Of a stretch of 64,000 nt of DNA, positions 63,845 through 64,000 are shown piece after piece (position 1 is the stretch's first letter; every line of letters begins with the position of its first letter). This DNA is from DATCJA01 sp963814955 (GTDB lineage: Bacteria > Acidobacteriota > Vicinamibacteria > Vicinamibacterales > UBA2999): positions 882,383 through 946,382 of the forward strand of contig CAWFEX010000006.1 in assembly GCA_963814955.1 (NCBI GenBank), written 5' to 3'. The notes beneath the pieces were generated by a model that saw only the letters and a program-made list of their open reading frames with translations, had not been told where the DNA came from and ran no database searches. The position numbers were made by a program, and so were the translations under genes.

Positions 63845-64000
63845 TCAAGGTGCCTTTCGATGTCGCTGATCGCGAAGGATTTGTAACCAACGCGTCCAAC
63901 TCTTCTGGCTTCCGTTGCAAGCACATGCGCCGACCCTGCAGTGACTGTTAGGTGGCCGGCCGCCCAGGCGTCTGATCTCGTGGCTCAGGATTTCTTCGGA
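63841..64000 (-). CDS. C-terminal end of an unknown protein entering from the right edge
   Basis: A minus frame reads DAWAAGHLTVTAGSAHVLAT then EARRVGRVGYKSFAISDIER and stops at 63841-63843, overlapping the TM2 start codon. Another frame (EEILSHEIRR) seems to continue upstream beyond a stop near 63985, suggesting one more shift. The family is not recognised. Confidence 0.4.

Noticed and set aside
1..64000. tRNA, rRNA and CRISPR search by eye
   Set aside because: No T-loop/acceptor patterns, rRNA landmarks or spacer-repeat arrays were seen; a tRNAscan/Infernal run would settle it.

Overview
The window is a GC-rich, gene-dense bacterial chromosome segment. It most likely comes from an acidobacterium, and I would guess the class Vicinamibacteria. 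The reasons are a tandem pair of Oar-like TonB-dependent receptors with a carboxypeptidase-regulatory N-terminus, a Rieske/DUF1800/DUF1501 gene cluster, a PQQ-type quinoprotein, a serine/threonine kinase fused to a TolB-like propeller, many short exported proteins of unknown function, and short palindromic repeats scattered between genes. The taxonomy is inferred from gene content, not from a marker gene. I see no rRNA, tRNA or CRISPR array.

Layout. 0-9.4 kb: end of an unknown protein, a small acidic protein, a DUF523/DUF1722 protein, an outer-membrane porin, the Rieske/DUF1800/DUF1501 cluster, a cation/proton antiporter and two small unknown proteins. 9.4-20.3 kb: a periplasmic quinoprotein, two tandem Oar-like receptors, an exported protein and a metallo-beta-lactamase-fold enzyme. 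20.3-31 kb: an NTF2-like protein, an exported protein, a membrane TIR protein, mutM and psuG (divergent), a flavin monooxygenase, a DUF885 peptidase-like protein, and an M20 amidohydrolase with an MFS transporter. 31-38.6 kb: a VOC protein, remnants of a quinoprotein and a creatininase, an alpha/beta hydrolase, a large exported protein, a DinB-like protein and an acyl-CoA synthetase. 38.6-40.4 kb: an arsenic module with arsR-arsN2 facing arsM across a shared operator-promoter. 40.5-54.5 kb: a beta-helix protein, a DUF937-OmpA protein, the kinase, two paralogous exported proteins, a molybdopterin protein and small exported proteins, with gene fragments between them. 54.6-64 kb: SixA, an MFS transporter, a methyltransferase, a cytochrome c and many short genes.

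Two properties dominate. First, about twenty genes are split by single-base shifts, with family-typical protein continuing in another frame, and density rises to the right of 54 kb. Where the two receptors can be compared, their differences look mostly synonymous, so many shifts are probably uncorrected sequencing errors rather than real decay. Second, several genes survive only as remnants in which both ends of one gene are joined in frame with the middle missing (a zinc-type dehydrogenase, a creatininase, a carboxylesterase). These are different in kind and may be real deletions.

Functionally the segment looks like a heterotrophic soil or sediment bacterium with heavy investment in outer-membrane uptake, periplasmic redox enzymes and arsenic methylation/resistance. 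No complete defence system is visible; the TIR-transmembrane-discoidin-like protein is the closest candidate for an unusual sensor or effector. Intergenic regions carry at least four families of short repeats.
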